Source of the DNA: Methanothermobacter wolfeii
Lineage (GTDB): Archaea; Methanobacteriota; Methanobacteria; Methanobacteriales; Methanothermobacteraceae
Direction of reading: 5' to 3'
Assembly: GCF_025397995.1 (NCBI RefSeq)
Contig: NZ_CP104550.1
Coordinates: 1,330,001 to 1,394,000, forward strand
DNA: 64,000 nt
A program made the position numbers and the translations under genes. This document shows, piece after piece, positions 48,489-57,836 of the stretch. The stretch's first letter is position 1, and every line of letters starts with the position of its first letter. The notes below the pieces were generated by a model. That model saw only the letters and a program-made list of their open reading frames with translations, had not been told where the DNA came from and made no database searches.

Positions 48489-50172
48489 TTAATTTCCTCC
48501 TTTGTTTTTGGCATATTTGGCGGCTAGATACTTCTGTATTGCATAAATAGCAAGATAATTCCTTATTAAGAGGATTTTTTTGTTATTGTCTGCTTCTTCC
48601 AGGATGTCGTGTATCAGCTCGCTGTATTTTTTACCTGTTTCATCTGCCTTAGAATTCCATATGGCTCCAGCGTCTTCTTTCATTACTTCATATTCAAGGT
48701 TCTTGAAAAACTCTGTGAGTCCTTCAAGGTTCCCTATCTCCCTTAAAGGGTACAGTATGTCCTTGTTCCCGTACTGGGCTGCAAAGTAGCCTATCCTGTC
48801 TCCCACAAGTCTGCATATTCTATGCAATTCCTTTAATTCTGTCATTCCAGTTACCTCCAGGTATTTTTCAGAAAACAGATAAAGTAATAAGGGATTCAAG
48901 CCGGACGGATTATCCAAAGATAAATTATAAAAAGAGAGATCCATTATGACAGGGTCAAGAGGAAGACCCAGTAGTATTCTCCTTGAAAGTTCCTTCCTGG
49001 GTAAATTCTTGACCTCAAATTTACTTATATTCTTGTAATATGCATAATTTATCAGTGTTTTTAAAAAAGAAGTGTTTGAGCTGTTTTTTATATCTCCTGT
49101 TTTATCAAAGAACTCTGATATATATGAAAGCCTATTATATACTCGTAGATCATCAACACTCCTTGAAGTCACTATAAAGTAAAATATGGAAAGATATGAG
49201 AGATCATCCCTGTCCAGAATCTTTGATTTAACCTTATATATTAAAAGTAACAGTTTTGAATACACGTCAGTTGCTGCAAAATCTCCTGCTAAAATGAAAT
49301 TAGAACTGTTCTTTGATTCTTCAAGGTAATCTGCAGGAATTTTCAGCTTCCTTTTAACATTATAAAGGAATCTTAAGGAAGGTGCTGCTATTATGAAAAC
49401 GTTATTATTCTGAAAATAATTATTTAAAAGACCGTACCTGTATATTAAATCACAAAAAAAAACAGACGGTTATGTCTTTCTTTGCTCTTAGATCTCTAAA
49501 AGATGGCTTTGAGTCCCCTGTTCCGAAATCAAATATCAGATTAGAAGATAGTATTGTGAACTTCTTCTCTTTTTTACTTTCGGCATCGAGGTATTTTGAG
49601 TATTTAAGGCCACAGAAGTAACACCCATCTCCTTCATGAAGTTCCTTTACCTTATATGCAATCTTTTCACCAAGCTTTTCTGGTTCTAGGTGAATCATGA
49701 CCTTTCCAGTTTTACCGTACTGAAGACTCTCATTTTTACCTATCTTTTTATCGAAGTTTTTCTTCACTTCGATTTCTCTCTCTTTTAGAAATTCCAGTTT
49801 TTCTTTAGGAACGCTGATTTTAGGTAAAAGATCCTTTGTCCTTTCGGATCTCTGAAGAAATGGTTTAACATTAAGTTTTGGCCTTATTACAACATCATCA
49901 ATCCTTGGGTCATAGTAAGGTTTGTAATTTTGAGTTTCCTCAAATACTCTGGAATAATAAATGCTGCGTAAAATGAAATAGGCTTCTTTCAAGTCCTCAA
50001 ATGTCCCCTTGAACTCAAGAGAGGTATCTTTAAGTCTGAAATCTGAATTTCTGTACCTTACCGTATACTCATCGATGTTTTCAAATCTCTCATCAGACCT
50101 CATCTCTAAAAAGATATTTACAAGGCCGTTATCATATAGAAAGTCGTGTTTGTCAAAATTCATCTCAACCAT
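48489..50172 (-). pseudogene. cas8b: Cas8b (Cst1-like) large subunit, frameshifted at a T9 run
   Basis: The large subunit of type I-B Cascade, which recognises the PAM. The 5' part (from MVEMNFDKHDFLYDNGLVNI) runs to KDITVCFFL and stops. The 3' part continues in another frame through YRYGLLNNYFQNNNVFIIAA to MYSKLLLLIYKVKS and LAAKYAKNKGGN. The shift is at nine T on the minus strand (A9 at 49452-49460 on +); eight would read VCFFCDLIYRYG and give one protein of about 560 residues. A CYFC motif is near residue 197, a possible zinc site. If the break is real, DNA interference by this system is lost. Confidence 0.87.
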
Positions 50173-50884
50173 TTTTAATACTCCCCACTGTGTTTAACAT
50201 TCCAAATCCGAGTGAATTTTTTTCACCAAGGCCGCACTCCAGTAAGAAATAATAAAACTTTTTGTTATCCATGTTAAACTTTTCAAGGTTTTTCCATAGT
50301 GTGCCTATAACTATAAAAAGTTTATCCGCCTTCTTGAGTCTAACCGCCACTTCACGAGAATATTCAAGCCGGTCAAAAATATTCCCTTCAAAGTAGTATT
50401 GATCATCATAGAACGAGTTATACTTTTTCAGGGCATTTTCTTTCAAGCGATCCATGAAAAACTGGAAGTCATTAGTTTTCTTCATTGAAAAAAAATAATT
50501 CTTACTTGCATTCTGGTACAGGACAACCGGGGTGCTGGTTATGAAACTTCTTTCGAGTTTCGGTTTAAACAGGCTTACAGATTCTATTTTAACAGGGTAT
50601 TTGCCCAGATATGCGGAGCGGTTTCTCCTGATTTCTCTTTCAAGGGTCCTTATTAGCCTATAGTCAGGAGATGATATCAGTATCCTCTTAGGTTCTTCTT
50701 TTCTAAAATCAGATACTGGAAAGATGTTTGAAAAACAAAAGTACTTGAAGCCATCCATGTCATGGTACTCATGGAATGACCTGCTTCTCTTTAAAAAAGA
50801 GTATATAAAGCCCTGAATGGTGTAATTGTTAATTGCAGTGTATTTAAAGTCTTCATCAGTCTTAAATTCTAGGAGAAGCCTCAT
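50165..50884 (-). CDS. cas6: Cas6 crRNA-processing endoribonuclease (copy 2)
   Basis: A protein of about 239 aa from the ATG at 50884 (MRLLLEFKTDEDFKYTAINN), with C-terminal loop GLGEKNSLGFGML (about residues 220-232). Two histidine candidates (FHEYHD) lie near residue 37-40. It is clearly paralogous to copy 1 in the loop and in the DYRLIRTLEREI-type region. It heads the type I-B operon and overlaps the cas8b start. It is A/T-richer than copy 1. Confidence 0.92.
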   Translation of the reverse strand: MRLLLEFKTDEDFKYTAINNYTIQGFIYSFLKRSRSFHEYHDMDGFKYFCFSNIFPVSDFRKEEPKRILISSPDYRLIRTLEREIRRNRSAYLGKYPVKIESVSLFKPKLERSFITSTPVVLYQNASKNYFFSMKKTNDFQFFMDRLKENALKKYNSFYDDQYYFEGNIFDRLEYSREVAVRLKKADKLFIVIGTLWKNLEKFNMDNKKFYYFLLECGLGEKNSLGFGMLNTVGSIKNG

Positions 50885-50934
50885 ATATACACCATTCCAG
50901 TATTTGCCAATATGTATACAACACATCTAATTGA

Positions 50935-51015
50935 AAGAATATATAAAATTTACCATTCAATAAAAATAATAAACTTTTAATATGGTGCTTCCATTGTTTC
51001 ACGGATAAGCTTATC
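50935..51015 (-). promoter_or_regulatory. Leader-like promoter block upstream of cas6 copy 2
   Basis: Aligns well with 38267-38345: both share ATAAAAATAATAAA, then a TTTTAAT segment and TTCACGGATA. The minus-strand TATA-like AATTTTATAT is about 60 bp before the cas6 start. No repeat follows on the other side, so here the block acts at most as a promoter. Confidence 0.65.
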
Positions 51016-51071
51016 CCCCCAATGGAAAGAAAGATTCCTTCACCTTTCTGAAGCGTCCTCAACTCCCATGA

Positions 51072-51836
51072 TCACATCAGGTTCTGCTCCTTCCTGCTGA
51101 AGAGGAATGCTGCTGCCGAGACAGAAACCACTGCAAAGAATGTTATAACGGCAAGGTTAAGGCCGAGGGGGAGGACCGACTCCCTGAGTATGGTGAACCT
51201 GAGGGCGTCAACAGCATAGGTGAGGGGGTTGATGTAGACCGCGCCCTGCAGCCATGCCGGGAGGCCCGTGATGGGGAACAGGGCCCCGCTCAGGAGGAAT
51301 ATCGGGAGGACTATGAAGCTCATTATAAGGTTGAACCCCTCCATACTATCCGTGAAGGCCGCGATAACAAGGCCCAGGCCGCCGAGTCCCATGGATATTA
51401 TGAGGGCTATGACCATGCTCACAGCAAAGCAGGCCGGGGACATAGTAACACCCACTATGAATGACAGGAGGAGGAGTATGGCTGCCTGTATCATGGACGC
51501 CGTGCTTATACCCAGGGCCTTCCCTATAACTATCGCCTGCCTTGATACCGGGGCTACGAGGATCTCCTTGAGGAAACCGTACTGCCTGTCTATTATCACC
51601 GAGACCCCCGAGAATATTGAGGTGAAGAGTATGGTCTGACCGATTATACCCGGGTAGATGAAGGCCCTGTACCCCCCTGAAACTCCTCCGAAGCGTACAG
51701 CGGCCCCCAGGCCGGTCCCGAATATTATGAGCCACAGCAGAGGTGTCACAACCGACGTCACTATCCTTGACCTGTACCTGAAGAACCTCTTCATCTCACG
51801 GAGCCATATCGTGTATATACCTTCAAGTTCCGGCAT
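51072..51836 (-). CDS. ABC-2 type transporter permease
   Basis: A 254-aa protein with six probable helices and the ABC-2 pattern: IYTIWLREMKRFFRYRSRIV at the start, the RQYGFLKEILVAPVSR coupling segment (about residues 89-104), and MEGFNLIMSFIVLPIFLLSG. It pairs with the adjacent ATPase, five bases upstream in the same direction. The drug or lipid exported is not clear. Confidence 0.9.
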   Translation of the reverse strand: MPELEGIYTIWLREMKRFFRYRSRIVTSVVTPLLWLIIFGTGLGAAVRFGGVSGGYRAFIYPGIIGQTILFTSIFSGVSVIIDRQYGFLKEILVAPVSRQAIVIGKALGISTASMIQAAILLLLSFIVGVTMSPACFAVSMVIALIISMGLGGLGLVIAAFTDSMEGFNLIMSFIVLPIFLLSGALFPITGLPAWLQGAVYINPLTYAVDALRFTILRESVLPLGLNLAVITFFAVVSVSAAAFLFSRKEQNLM

Positions 51837-51841
51837 CGGTA

Positions 51842-52780
51842 TCAGGCCTCCCCGCCTATACCTGAACCCGTGTACTTTATGAAGACATCCTCAAGGGTCG
51901 GGTGCTCCAGTTCAACCGACCTGATGTAGAATCCCCGGGCCGCTGCGAAGTTCACTATCTCAGGTATGAGGTTCTCACCCACCTCCACCAGCAGCTTTAT
52001 CTCATCCCCTGAGATGAAGGCCTCCCTGACGTAGTCCTGTTTACCTATGAGTTCATAGAACTCCCCTGCCCTGTCAACCTTCACGGTTATCTTATCGGCC
52101 CCGAGCTCCCTTTTAAGGTTCCGGGGTGCGTCGGCCTTTATTATCCTGCCCCGGCTCATTATTGCCACCTCGTCGCAGAGTTTATCGGCCTCCTCCATGT
52201 AGTGTGTTGTGAGGAGCACCGTGACGTCCTCCTCCCTGTTGAGCTTCCTTATATACTTCCATATGCTCTCCCTGGTCTGGGGGTCGAGTCCGAGTGTTGG
52301 TTCATCAAGGAAGAGTACCCTTGGGTGGTGTATGAGGCCCCTGCCTATCTCGAGCCGCCTCTTCATACCTCCAGAGTAGGTCTTCACGTATTCATCCGCC
52401 TTGTCACCGAGGGCTATGAGTTCAAGGACCTCCTCTATCCTCTGTTTCCTTATATCCCCCGGGACTCCGTAGAGGGCTGCGTGCATTTCAAGGTGCTCCC
52501 TCCCTGTGAGGATATCGTCAAGGGCCCTTGACTGGAATACTATCCCTATGGACTCCCTCACCTTCTTTGACTCCCTCACAATATCGTATCCATTCACCCA
52601 TCCCCTCCCTGATGTCGGGTGGAGGATGGTGCAGAGCATTGATATGAGCGTAGTCTTACCTGCCCCGTTGGGTCCCAGGACACCGTATATTGAGTCCTCC
52701 GGGACCTGGAGGTCAACCCTGTTAACTGCAAGGAAGTCATCATACCTTTTGCTTATGGCCTCTGTCTCTATAATGTTCAC
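51842..52780 (-). CDS. ABC transporter ATP-binding protein (DrrA-like)
   Basis: A 312-aa ATPase: Walker A GPNGAGKTT (about residues 37-45), signature YSGGMKRRLEIGRGL (about residues 136-150), Walker B VLFLDEPTLGLD, and an H-loop in LLTTHYMEEAD. The C-terminal extension matches DrrA-type antibiotic exporters. It forms an operon with the permease downstream. Confidence 0.92.
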   Translation of the reverse strand: MNIIETEAISKRYDDFLAVNRVDLQVPEDSIYGVLGPNGAGKTTLISMLCTILHPTSGRGWVNGYDIVRESKKVRESIGIVFQSRALDDILTGREHLEMHAALYGVPGDIRKQRIEEVLELIALGDKADEYVKTYSGGMKRRLEIGRGLIHHPRVLFLDEPTLGLDPQTRESIWKYIRKLNREEDVTVLLTTHYMEEADKLCDEVAIMSRGRIIKADAPRNLKRELGADKITVKVDRAGEFYELIGKQDYVREAFISGDEIKLLVEVGENLIPEIVNFAAARGFYIRSVELEHPTLEDVFIKYTGSGIGGEA

Positions 52781-52815
52781 ACTGGACCCCCTCTTGTTTC
52801 ATGGATTAATCTATG

Positions 52816-53151
52816 GGTAATACTATTAATATGTGGTGGGTTTGTTGTTCTCCCCAGGCCATCAGGGGGGCCTTAGGATCATTTAAACTTTATTCTGGGT
52901 GTTCTGGATCCATGAGCAGTCCCATTATGCAGGATGGGGACACTGCGAACCTTGTAGTGGCTGATGACGGCGTGGGACTTCCTCCGGATTTTGACCCCGA
53001 AAGGGACGGTAAGCTGGGGATGGAGCTCATGATAAACCTTGCAGGGCAGCTTGGAGGCCGGCTTGAAATAGATGGCTCGGATGGTGTCCGCATAGGGGTC
53101 AGATTCCCCCTGGATAATTCAGAAACTGATGTGCCACTGGACGAATCATAG
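52816..53151 (+). pseudogene. C-terminal remnant of a sensor histidine kinase
   Basis: The only clear part is the end of a HATPase_c domain: VVADDGVGLPPDFDPERDGK (G1/F box) and LGMELMINLAGQLGGRLEI then GVRIGVRFPL. No N-box, H-box or sensor domain precedes it; the 50 residues upstream have no resemblance to a kinase. The start is uncertain. It is most likely a truncated relic beside the ABC genes. Confidence 0.6.
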
Positions 53152-53247
53152 ATCTTAACGGTTTTCATGATTAAATAATTTTTGCTGTTAAATTTTTATA
53201 AAAAATTATAACTGAATGTACCATCCATATTGTTATATGGTGATGGT

Positions 53248-54661
53248 ATGATACTTGAAACCGTAAAGTCCGGGGGAATTTCACATAACTCCTACTTCCT
53301 TGGTTCCGGTGGTGAAGCTGCGGTCATAGACCCCAGGAGGGATGTTGACGTCTACCTTGACCTTGCAGAGGGGCACGGCATGAACATAAGGTACATCTTC
53401 GAGACCCACCGGAACGAGGACTACACCATCGGGTCCGTGGAGCTTGCACGCTACGTGGATGCGGAGATACTCCATGGCTCTGCACTGGACTTCAGGTACG
53501 GTACGGCTGTGGTGGATGGACCTGAAACCGAAGAAAATGAACAGATCCTTCACAAGCTTCAGGTACGGTACGGCTGTGGTGGATGGTGACACCTTTAAAG
53601 TCGGGTCCCTGGAACTGGAGGTCCTTGAAACTCCAGGCCATACATATGAGAGCATCTCAGTGGCTGTAAGGTACCCTGATGTCAGCGATGATGCCATAAT
53701 GGTGTTTACGGGGGATGTGCTCTTCGCCGGTGAAACCGGGCGTGTTGACTTCTTTGGCCCTGAAAGGATAGAGGAAACTGCGGGGCTCCTCTATGACAGT
53801 ATACATGAAAAGATTCTCACCCTGGGTGACCATGTCCTTCTCCTGCCTGCCCACGGGGCGGGATCTGTGTGCGGTGCCGAGATAAGGGACCAGGACGTTA
53901 CAACCATCGGCTATGAGAAGCTCACAAACCCCTACCTCTCAATGAGCCGTGGGGAGTTCATTGAACACAAGAGATCAGAGAGGCTCTACACTCCCCCATA
54001 CTTCAGGAGGATGGAGGAGAACAACCTGAAGGGGGCCCCGGTTGATAACCCGTACCTTGAGGCCCTCAGCGTCCCTGAATTCAGGGAACTTATGGATGAT
54101 GGTGCCCAGGTGGTTGATGTCCGCAACCCCGCTGGATTTGCAGGCGGACACGTGCCCGGGAGCATTAACATCTGGCAGGATGGGTTCGCTGCCTTCGCCG
54201 GTTACTTCCTCAACTATGAGGACCCCCTGGTCATCGTGGGTGAGGGCCATGGCCTGGACCCTGTGAGGAGGTCCATGATAAGGATCGGGTATGATAACAT
54301 GGCCGGCTACCTTGCAGGTGGATTCCAGTCATGGTACATGGCTGGTAACGAGGTCAGTAAGCTGGATGCCCTTGGGGTCCATGAGCTCGCTGAGAGGCTT
54401 GATGAATTCAGTTTACTGGATGTCAGGAAGATAACTGACCGTGAAAGGTTCCATATTGAGGGCTCGGAGCACATCTGGGTCGGGGATCTCCCCGGGAACA
54501 TTGACAGTGTGCCTGAGGGGAACCTTCTCATCTACTGTGACTCTGGCTACAAGTCAACCATCGCTGCAAGCCTACTGCAGGGACACGGGGTGGATGCGGC
54601 CACGCTCCTGGGGGGTATAACCGCCTGGGTGAGGGCGGGTTACCCTGTGGTGGAGGGTTAG
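53248..54661 (+). pseudogene. MBL-fold/double rhodanese protein, split by a 67-bp insertion
   Basis: The first 91 codons (ATG 53248 after GGTGATGGT, MILETVKSGGISHNSYFLGS) run into inserted bases and stop at 53589. The rest (RYGTAVVDGDTFKVGSLELE through GGITAWVRAGYPVVEG) is in another frame up to 54661. Without insertion C the product would be one protein of about 450 aa: a metallo-beta-lactamase domain followed by two rhodanese domains. The first rhodanese has no cysteine at its active loop (VGEGHG); the second has IYCDSGYKST. The MBL zinc motif HXHXDH is replaced by HRNEDY, so zinc binding may be altered. Such proteins usually act in sulfide/persulfide metabolism. Confidence 0.85.
53490..53586. 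repeat. CRISPR-unit-sized insertion C: 30-bp exact direct repeat around a 37-bp insert
   Basis: Identical 30-bp copies at 53490-53519 and 53557-53586 flank 37 unique bases (53520-53556) and the period is 67. The repeat codes for RYGTAVVDG in the host gene. Excision of one unit gives the expected MBL sequence RYGTAVVDGDTFKVG. Confidence 0.96.
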
Positions 54662-54725
54662 CCTGTCCACTGCACGGTCATGGCACCATCCTTAAGGACC
54701 CGTAAAACACTGGAGGTGACAGATC

Positions 54726-55199
54726 ATGGGAATAGTTAAGATACCCCTCATGAGCAGGGAGGAGTATGATGAATTCATATCAGAGAACTTCATGAGCAGG
54801 ATAGCATTCAACGGGGAATACCCCTACATAGCCCCGTTCCTCTACGTCTTTGATGGTGAGCACATCTACTTCCTCTCAACAAGGTACGGTAGGAAGATAG
54901 AACTCCTGCGGAACAACCCCTGTGTGGCTGTTGAGATAGAGAACTATAAACCTGACCTTTCAGAGTACCGCTTCGTCACACTGCAGGGCCAGATAGTTGA
55001 GGAGACGGAACCCGGGGAGGTTGAACGTGTTAAGAAGATGTTCGCTGACCTCATAGAGACCAGGAACCTGTCAAGGAACATCCTTAGGGCCCTGGGTCAT
55101 TCACCCGAGGACCCCCTTGCCTGTCTCGTGAAGATGAACAGGAGCCATGTCCGGAAACTCGTTGATGTGGTTGATATAACGGGGATAAAGAGCGGTTAG
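54726..55199 (+). CDS. FMN-binding pyridoxamine 5'-phosphate oxidase-like protein
   Basis: A 157-aa split-barrel flavoprotein-like protein: VKIPLMSREEYDEFISENFM; YPYIAPFLYVFDGEHIYFLS; GRKIELLRNNPCVAVEIENY. The ATG follows GGAGGTGACAGATC. It is of the family used for flavin reductases or nitroimidazole-type reductases; substrate unknown. It stands alone and convergent with ubiA. Confidence 0.85.
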   Translation: MGIVKIPLMSREEYDEFISENFMSRIAFNGEYPYIAPFLYVFDGEHIYFLSTRYGRKIELLRNNPCVAVEIENYKPDLSEYRFVTLQGQIVEETEPGEVERVKKMFADLIETRNLSRNILRALGHSPEDPLACLVKMNRSHVRKLVDVVDITGIKSG

Positions 55200-55210
55200 T
55201 GAAGGGTAAA

Positions 55211-55242
55211 TTCAGGTCCCCTGACTTATAAATAATTTTTTT
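55211..55242 (+). terminator. Hairpin and T7 run after the FMN-binding gene
   Basis: TCAGG and CCTGA form a 5-bp stem over three bases and are followed by an A/T run with T7 (55236-55242), within 45 bp of the stop. Confidence 0.6.
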
Positions 55243-55339
55243 AACCCTCGGACCCTTGGTGGGATGGATCACTTAATTCTTTTTAAAAACAGTTTCAGGG
55301 CCAGCCGTCTCTATAGGTGCAGTTTTTAGAGGAGAAAAA

Positions 55340-55545
55340 GAAGTAGGGTTCCAGGTGGTTCCACCTGGAACATGGTTAGGGGGATGAAAAGGTTAGGGTG
55401 GTTTTTGAAGGAGTTTGTGTCAAGGTTGGGGGGATGAACATCTACCTCCTTCACCTACCCTAATGTTAACTGCCCTTCACATACACTAAAGTTTTTATGT
55501 GAACATCTTCACCTAGGCGGGTTGGGGATGTGAATTTCACCTTCA
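55340..55545 (+). ncRNA. Strongly structured intergenic region; candidate RNA
   Basis: In a 393-bp gap between convergent genes there are several stems on the + strand. (1) A perfect 11-bp hairpin, GTTCCAGGTGG / CCACCTGGAAC with a 2-nt loop (55348-55371). (2) Nested stems: TTAGGGTGG (55393-55401) with CCTACCCTAA (55454-55463), and inside it GAAGGAG (55407-55413) with CTCCTTC (55446-55452). (3) GTGAA-CATC-TTCAC near 55498-55511. GGTTAGGGGGATGAA-like words occur three times (about 55374, 55423, 55519). No protein is evident. It may be an untranslated RNA; no known family is recognised. Confidence 0.45.
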
Positions 55546-55592
55546 TGCCATTATATGGGTCCCTTAACCTGGAGGGATCATGGTTTCGACCA

Positions 55593-56441
55593 TCATATCA
55601 GTCCCATCAGAATCCCTGTCAGGGTCCTGCTTCCGGCTGCGAATGCCATGAAGGTCACCGCCATGCCGGTCTTTATCAGCCGGGACACCCTGGAGGCCGT
55701 TTCAACATCCTGTTCCCTCAGGATCATCAGGGCAGCCCTGAGGAACACTGCTATTGCAGCCATGAGGACCGGAAGGTAGAGTGCAGAGAATATGCCCATG
55801 AAATAGAGTACCGGACTTGTTAGGCTGGCTGAGAACATGAATACAGCTGCAAGGATGCCTGAAACCCTCATCCCATATTTTATGGGGAGGGTTGATGCCC
55901 CGTTAAGCCTGTCGCCCCGGACATCCTCCATGTCCTTAACTATCTCCCTTGCCATGGTCATGAGGAAGGCGTAGAAACCGAGGTAAATGGATGTGGCAAC
56001 CTCACCCACAACCACGCCACCAAAGACAAAGCTGAGGCCGGTCAGGAATGATATTGTGACATTACCCACAAGGCACTTCTTCTTGAGGCTCCATGCATAG
56101 TAGACCATGAGGAGTGAACTTGAAACCACTATGAGGCCCGGGATGGTGCCCAGGTAAAGGCCCAGGAGGGAGGCTGTAAAAAATAGGGCGGCGGAGTAGA
56201 TCCCTGCAGCCCTCCGGCTAATCCTCCCTGATGGTATTGGGCGGGATGGCCTGTTCACAGCGTCTATTTCATGGTCAAAGTAGTCGTTAACGGCATTACC
56301 TGCCCCTGTTGCGATGAACACAACGGCCGATGCAACAATGACTGATGGGTCAGAGCTGCCTGCGATGAGTGCCATGAGTATTATGGTTATAACCGCCATA
56401 AGGGCGTTTACTGGTCTGAGTATCTCAAGGTACGGGTTCAA
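55593..56441 (-). CDS. ubiA: Digeranylgeranylglyceryl phosphate synthase (UbiA family)
   Basis: A 282-aa membrane prenyltransferase with two aspartate motifs: NAVNDYFDHEIDAVNRPSRP (about residues 50-69) and DMEDVRGDR (about residues 173-181), and seven to nine hydrophobic helices. In archaea it adds the second geranylgeranyl chain to make the ether-lipid core. A TTG at 56441 with GGAGGTG eight bases before is chosen; longer starts overlap the divergent gene. It is convergent with the FMN gene. Confidence 0.9.
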   Translation of the reverse strand: MNPYLEILRPVNALMAVITIILMALIAGSSDPSVIVASAVVFIATGAGNAVNDYFDHEIDAVNRPSRPIPSGRISRRAAGIYSAALFFTASLLGLYLGTIPGLIVVSSSLLMVYYAWSLKKKCLVGNVTISFLTGLSFVFGGVVVGEVATSIYLGFYAFLMTMAREIVKDMEDVRGDRLNGASTLPIKYGMRVSGILAAVFMFSASLTSPVLYFMGIFSALYLPVLMAAIAVFLRAALMILREQDVETASRVSRLIKTGMAVTFMAFAAGSRTLTGILMGLI

Positions 56442-56532
56442 GGTGATGCACCTCCATATGGGTGTGATAAATGATTCTATGCTCCACTTTAAATCAAAAG
56501 TCACTTATAGAGTGAAATACTTCATAGTCTCT

Positions 56533-57192
56533 ATGAACGGCAGTGATGTTCTTGGACTTCTAATGGTATATGTGTATGTTGCAGTTTTATTACTTGTGTC
56601 TGAGAGGTTACCTGAGGATAAACCAAATCTAAGCCGTAAATTCATACATATAATGGTGGGTAACATCCTTTTTATACTTCCCCTCTTTCAGAGCCGATTT
56701 GTAATCACATTCCTTGCAGCAGCCCCCTTCATAGTCCTCACCTTCCTTATAAGTCCCTACTCTCCCCTTAAGATAAAGCATCGCGCCTCATCCTACGGCC
56801 ATGGCCTTGGCCTTGTATACTACTCCATATCCTGGACCCTAATGGCGTATATCTTCTTTGACAGGCCGTGGATCACCGGGATAGGTATAGCTGCAATGTC
56901 CTATGGTGATGGATTCGCGAGCCTCACAGGCCAGCGCTTCGGTAAAACCACCTACAGTGTGCTCGGTGACAGGAAGAGCCTTGAGGGGTCCCTGGGGATG
57001 TTCCTGGTCCTCCTGGTCACCATCCCCCTGGTACTCATATACTACTCCCAGAGGCCCAACCCCATCATCATCCTCCTGGTTGCCCTTACAGCAACCCTCC
57101 TTGAGGGGCTGACACCTAAGGGGCTTGATAACCTGACGGCATGCTTCGGGGCTGTTGCAGCCTACCTTCTGACCACAGGGGTGGGTCTATGA
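56533..57192 (+). CDS. SEC59/dolichol-kinase-like membrane protein
   Basis: A 220-aa protein with about six helices. Its pattern (NLSRKFIHIMVGNILFILPL; AAMSYGDGFASLTGQRFGKT near residues 125-144; DRKSLEGSLGMF; a late LTPKGLDNLTACFG) is that of the SEC59/VTE5 CTP-dependent polyprenol kinase group. The exact lipid substrate is unknown. The ATG at 56533 was chosen because earlier starts lie in DNA antisense to ubiA. It overlaps tmk by ATGA. Confidence 0.75.
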   Translation: MNGSDVLGLLMVYVYVAVLLLVSERLPEDKPNLSRKFIHIMVGNILFILPLFQSRFVITFLAAAPFIVLTFLISPYSPLKIKHRASSYGHGLGLVYYSISWTLMAYIFFDRPWITGIGIAAMSYGDGFASLTGQRFGKTTYSVLGDRKSLEGSLGMFLVLLVTIPLVLIYYSQRPNPIIILLVALTATLLEGLTPKGLDNLTACFGAVAAYLLTTGVGL

Positions 57193-57836
57193 GGTTCATA
57201 GTTATTGATGGACTTGATGGTGCCGGTAAGGACACCCATGCCGAGCTTATAAAGAGGAGGTACCTCTCAATGGGTGAACGGGTGGTCTTCAGGTCACACC
57301 CCGAGGATGACAACCCCTACGGTAGGAGGGCCAGGAGGGCCCTCCTTGAGGGTGGGAGGATAAACCATATCCGTGCATCCATATTCTACGCCCTTGACGT
57401 TATAAGGTCCCTCTGGAAGTACCGGTGGCGATCGAATCCAGGGGCTGATACGCTGATATTCTCAAGGTACCTTATGGGTGTGGCCTATCTCCCTGAGTTC
57501 CTGGCTGTACTGCTCTACAGGGTCCTCTACAGGGTCCTGCCGACAACCGAGTACATGTTCTTCCTTGACGTCTCACCCGAGGAGTCCCTGAGGCGGCTCA
57601 TGGAGAGGGATGAGCATGAGATGTTTGAAAACCTTGAGGACCTCAGGAAGACCCGTGAGAAGGCCCTTAAACTTGCGGATGGATGGTACATTATAAACAC
57701 CGAGGACCCCATCGAGGATGTTCAGAGGAGGATCGACAGGATCCTTGACAGGCTGGATATGAGAAACTCGGAGGATCATGGGGCCGGGACAGTGAAGGGT
57801 GCCCCGGCTGAAGTACCGGAGGACCTGAATGAATAG
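57189..57836 (+). CDS. tmk: Thymidylate kinase family
   Basis: A protein of 215 aa with P-loop GLDGAGKDT (residues 8-16), YALDVIRSLW, SRYLMGVAY (DR[YH]-like lid motif), and a C-terminal VQRRIDRILDRLD. The start overlaps the upstream stop (ATGA). Near the end insertion D begins: the last codons (EVPEDLNE) and stop lie in the first copy of the 28-bp repeat. It is a plausible dTMP kinase; specificity is not shown. Confidence 0.85.
   Translation: MRFIVIDGLDGAGKDTHAELIKRRYLSMGERVVFRSHPEDDNPYGRRARRALLEGGRINHIRASIFYALDVIRSLWKYRWRSNPGADTLIFSRYLMGVAYLPEFLAVLLYRVLYRVLPTTEYMFFLDVSPEESLRRLMERDEHEMFENLEDLRKTREKALKLADGWYIINTEDPIEDVQRRIDRILDRLDMRNSEDHGAGTVKGAPAEVPEDLNE

Noticed and set aside
42957-50172. 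Programmed ribosomal frameshifting in cas1 and cas8b
   Set aside because: Long A or T runs could be slippery, but I see no stimulating structure and such regulation is not known for these genes; sequencing error or mutation is simpler.
53444-54661. A 405-aa frame beginning at 53444 in the MBL-rhodanese region
   Set aside because: Its first about 40 residues come from the wrong frame of the real gene and the insert; only the part after about 53,560 is genuine.
55530-55823. A 97-aa + frame
   Set aside because: It is antisense to the C-terminal part of the ubiA gene, with cysteine/histidine-rich low-quality sequence.
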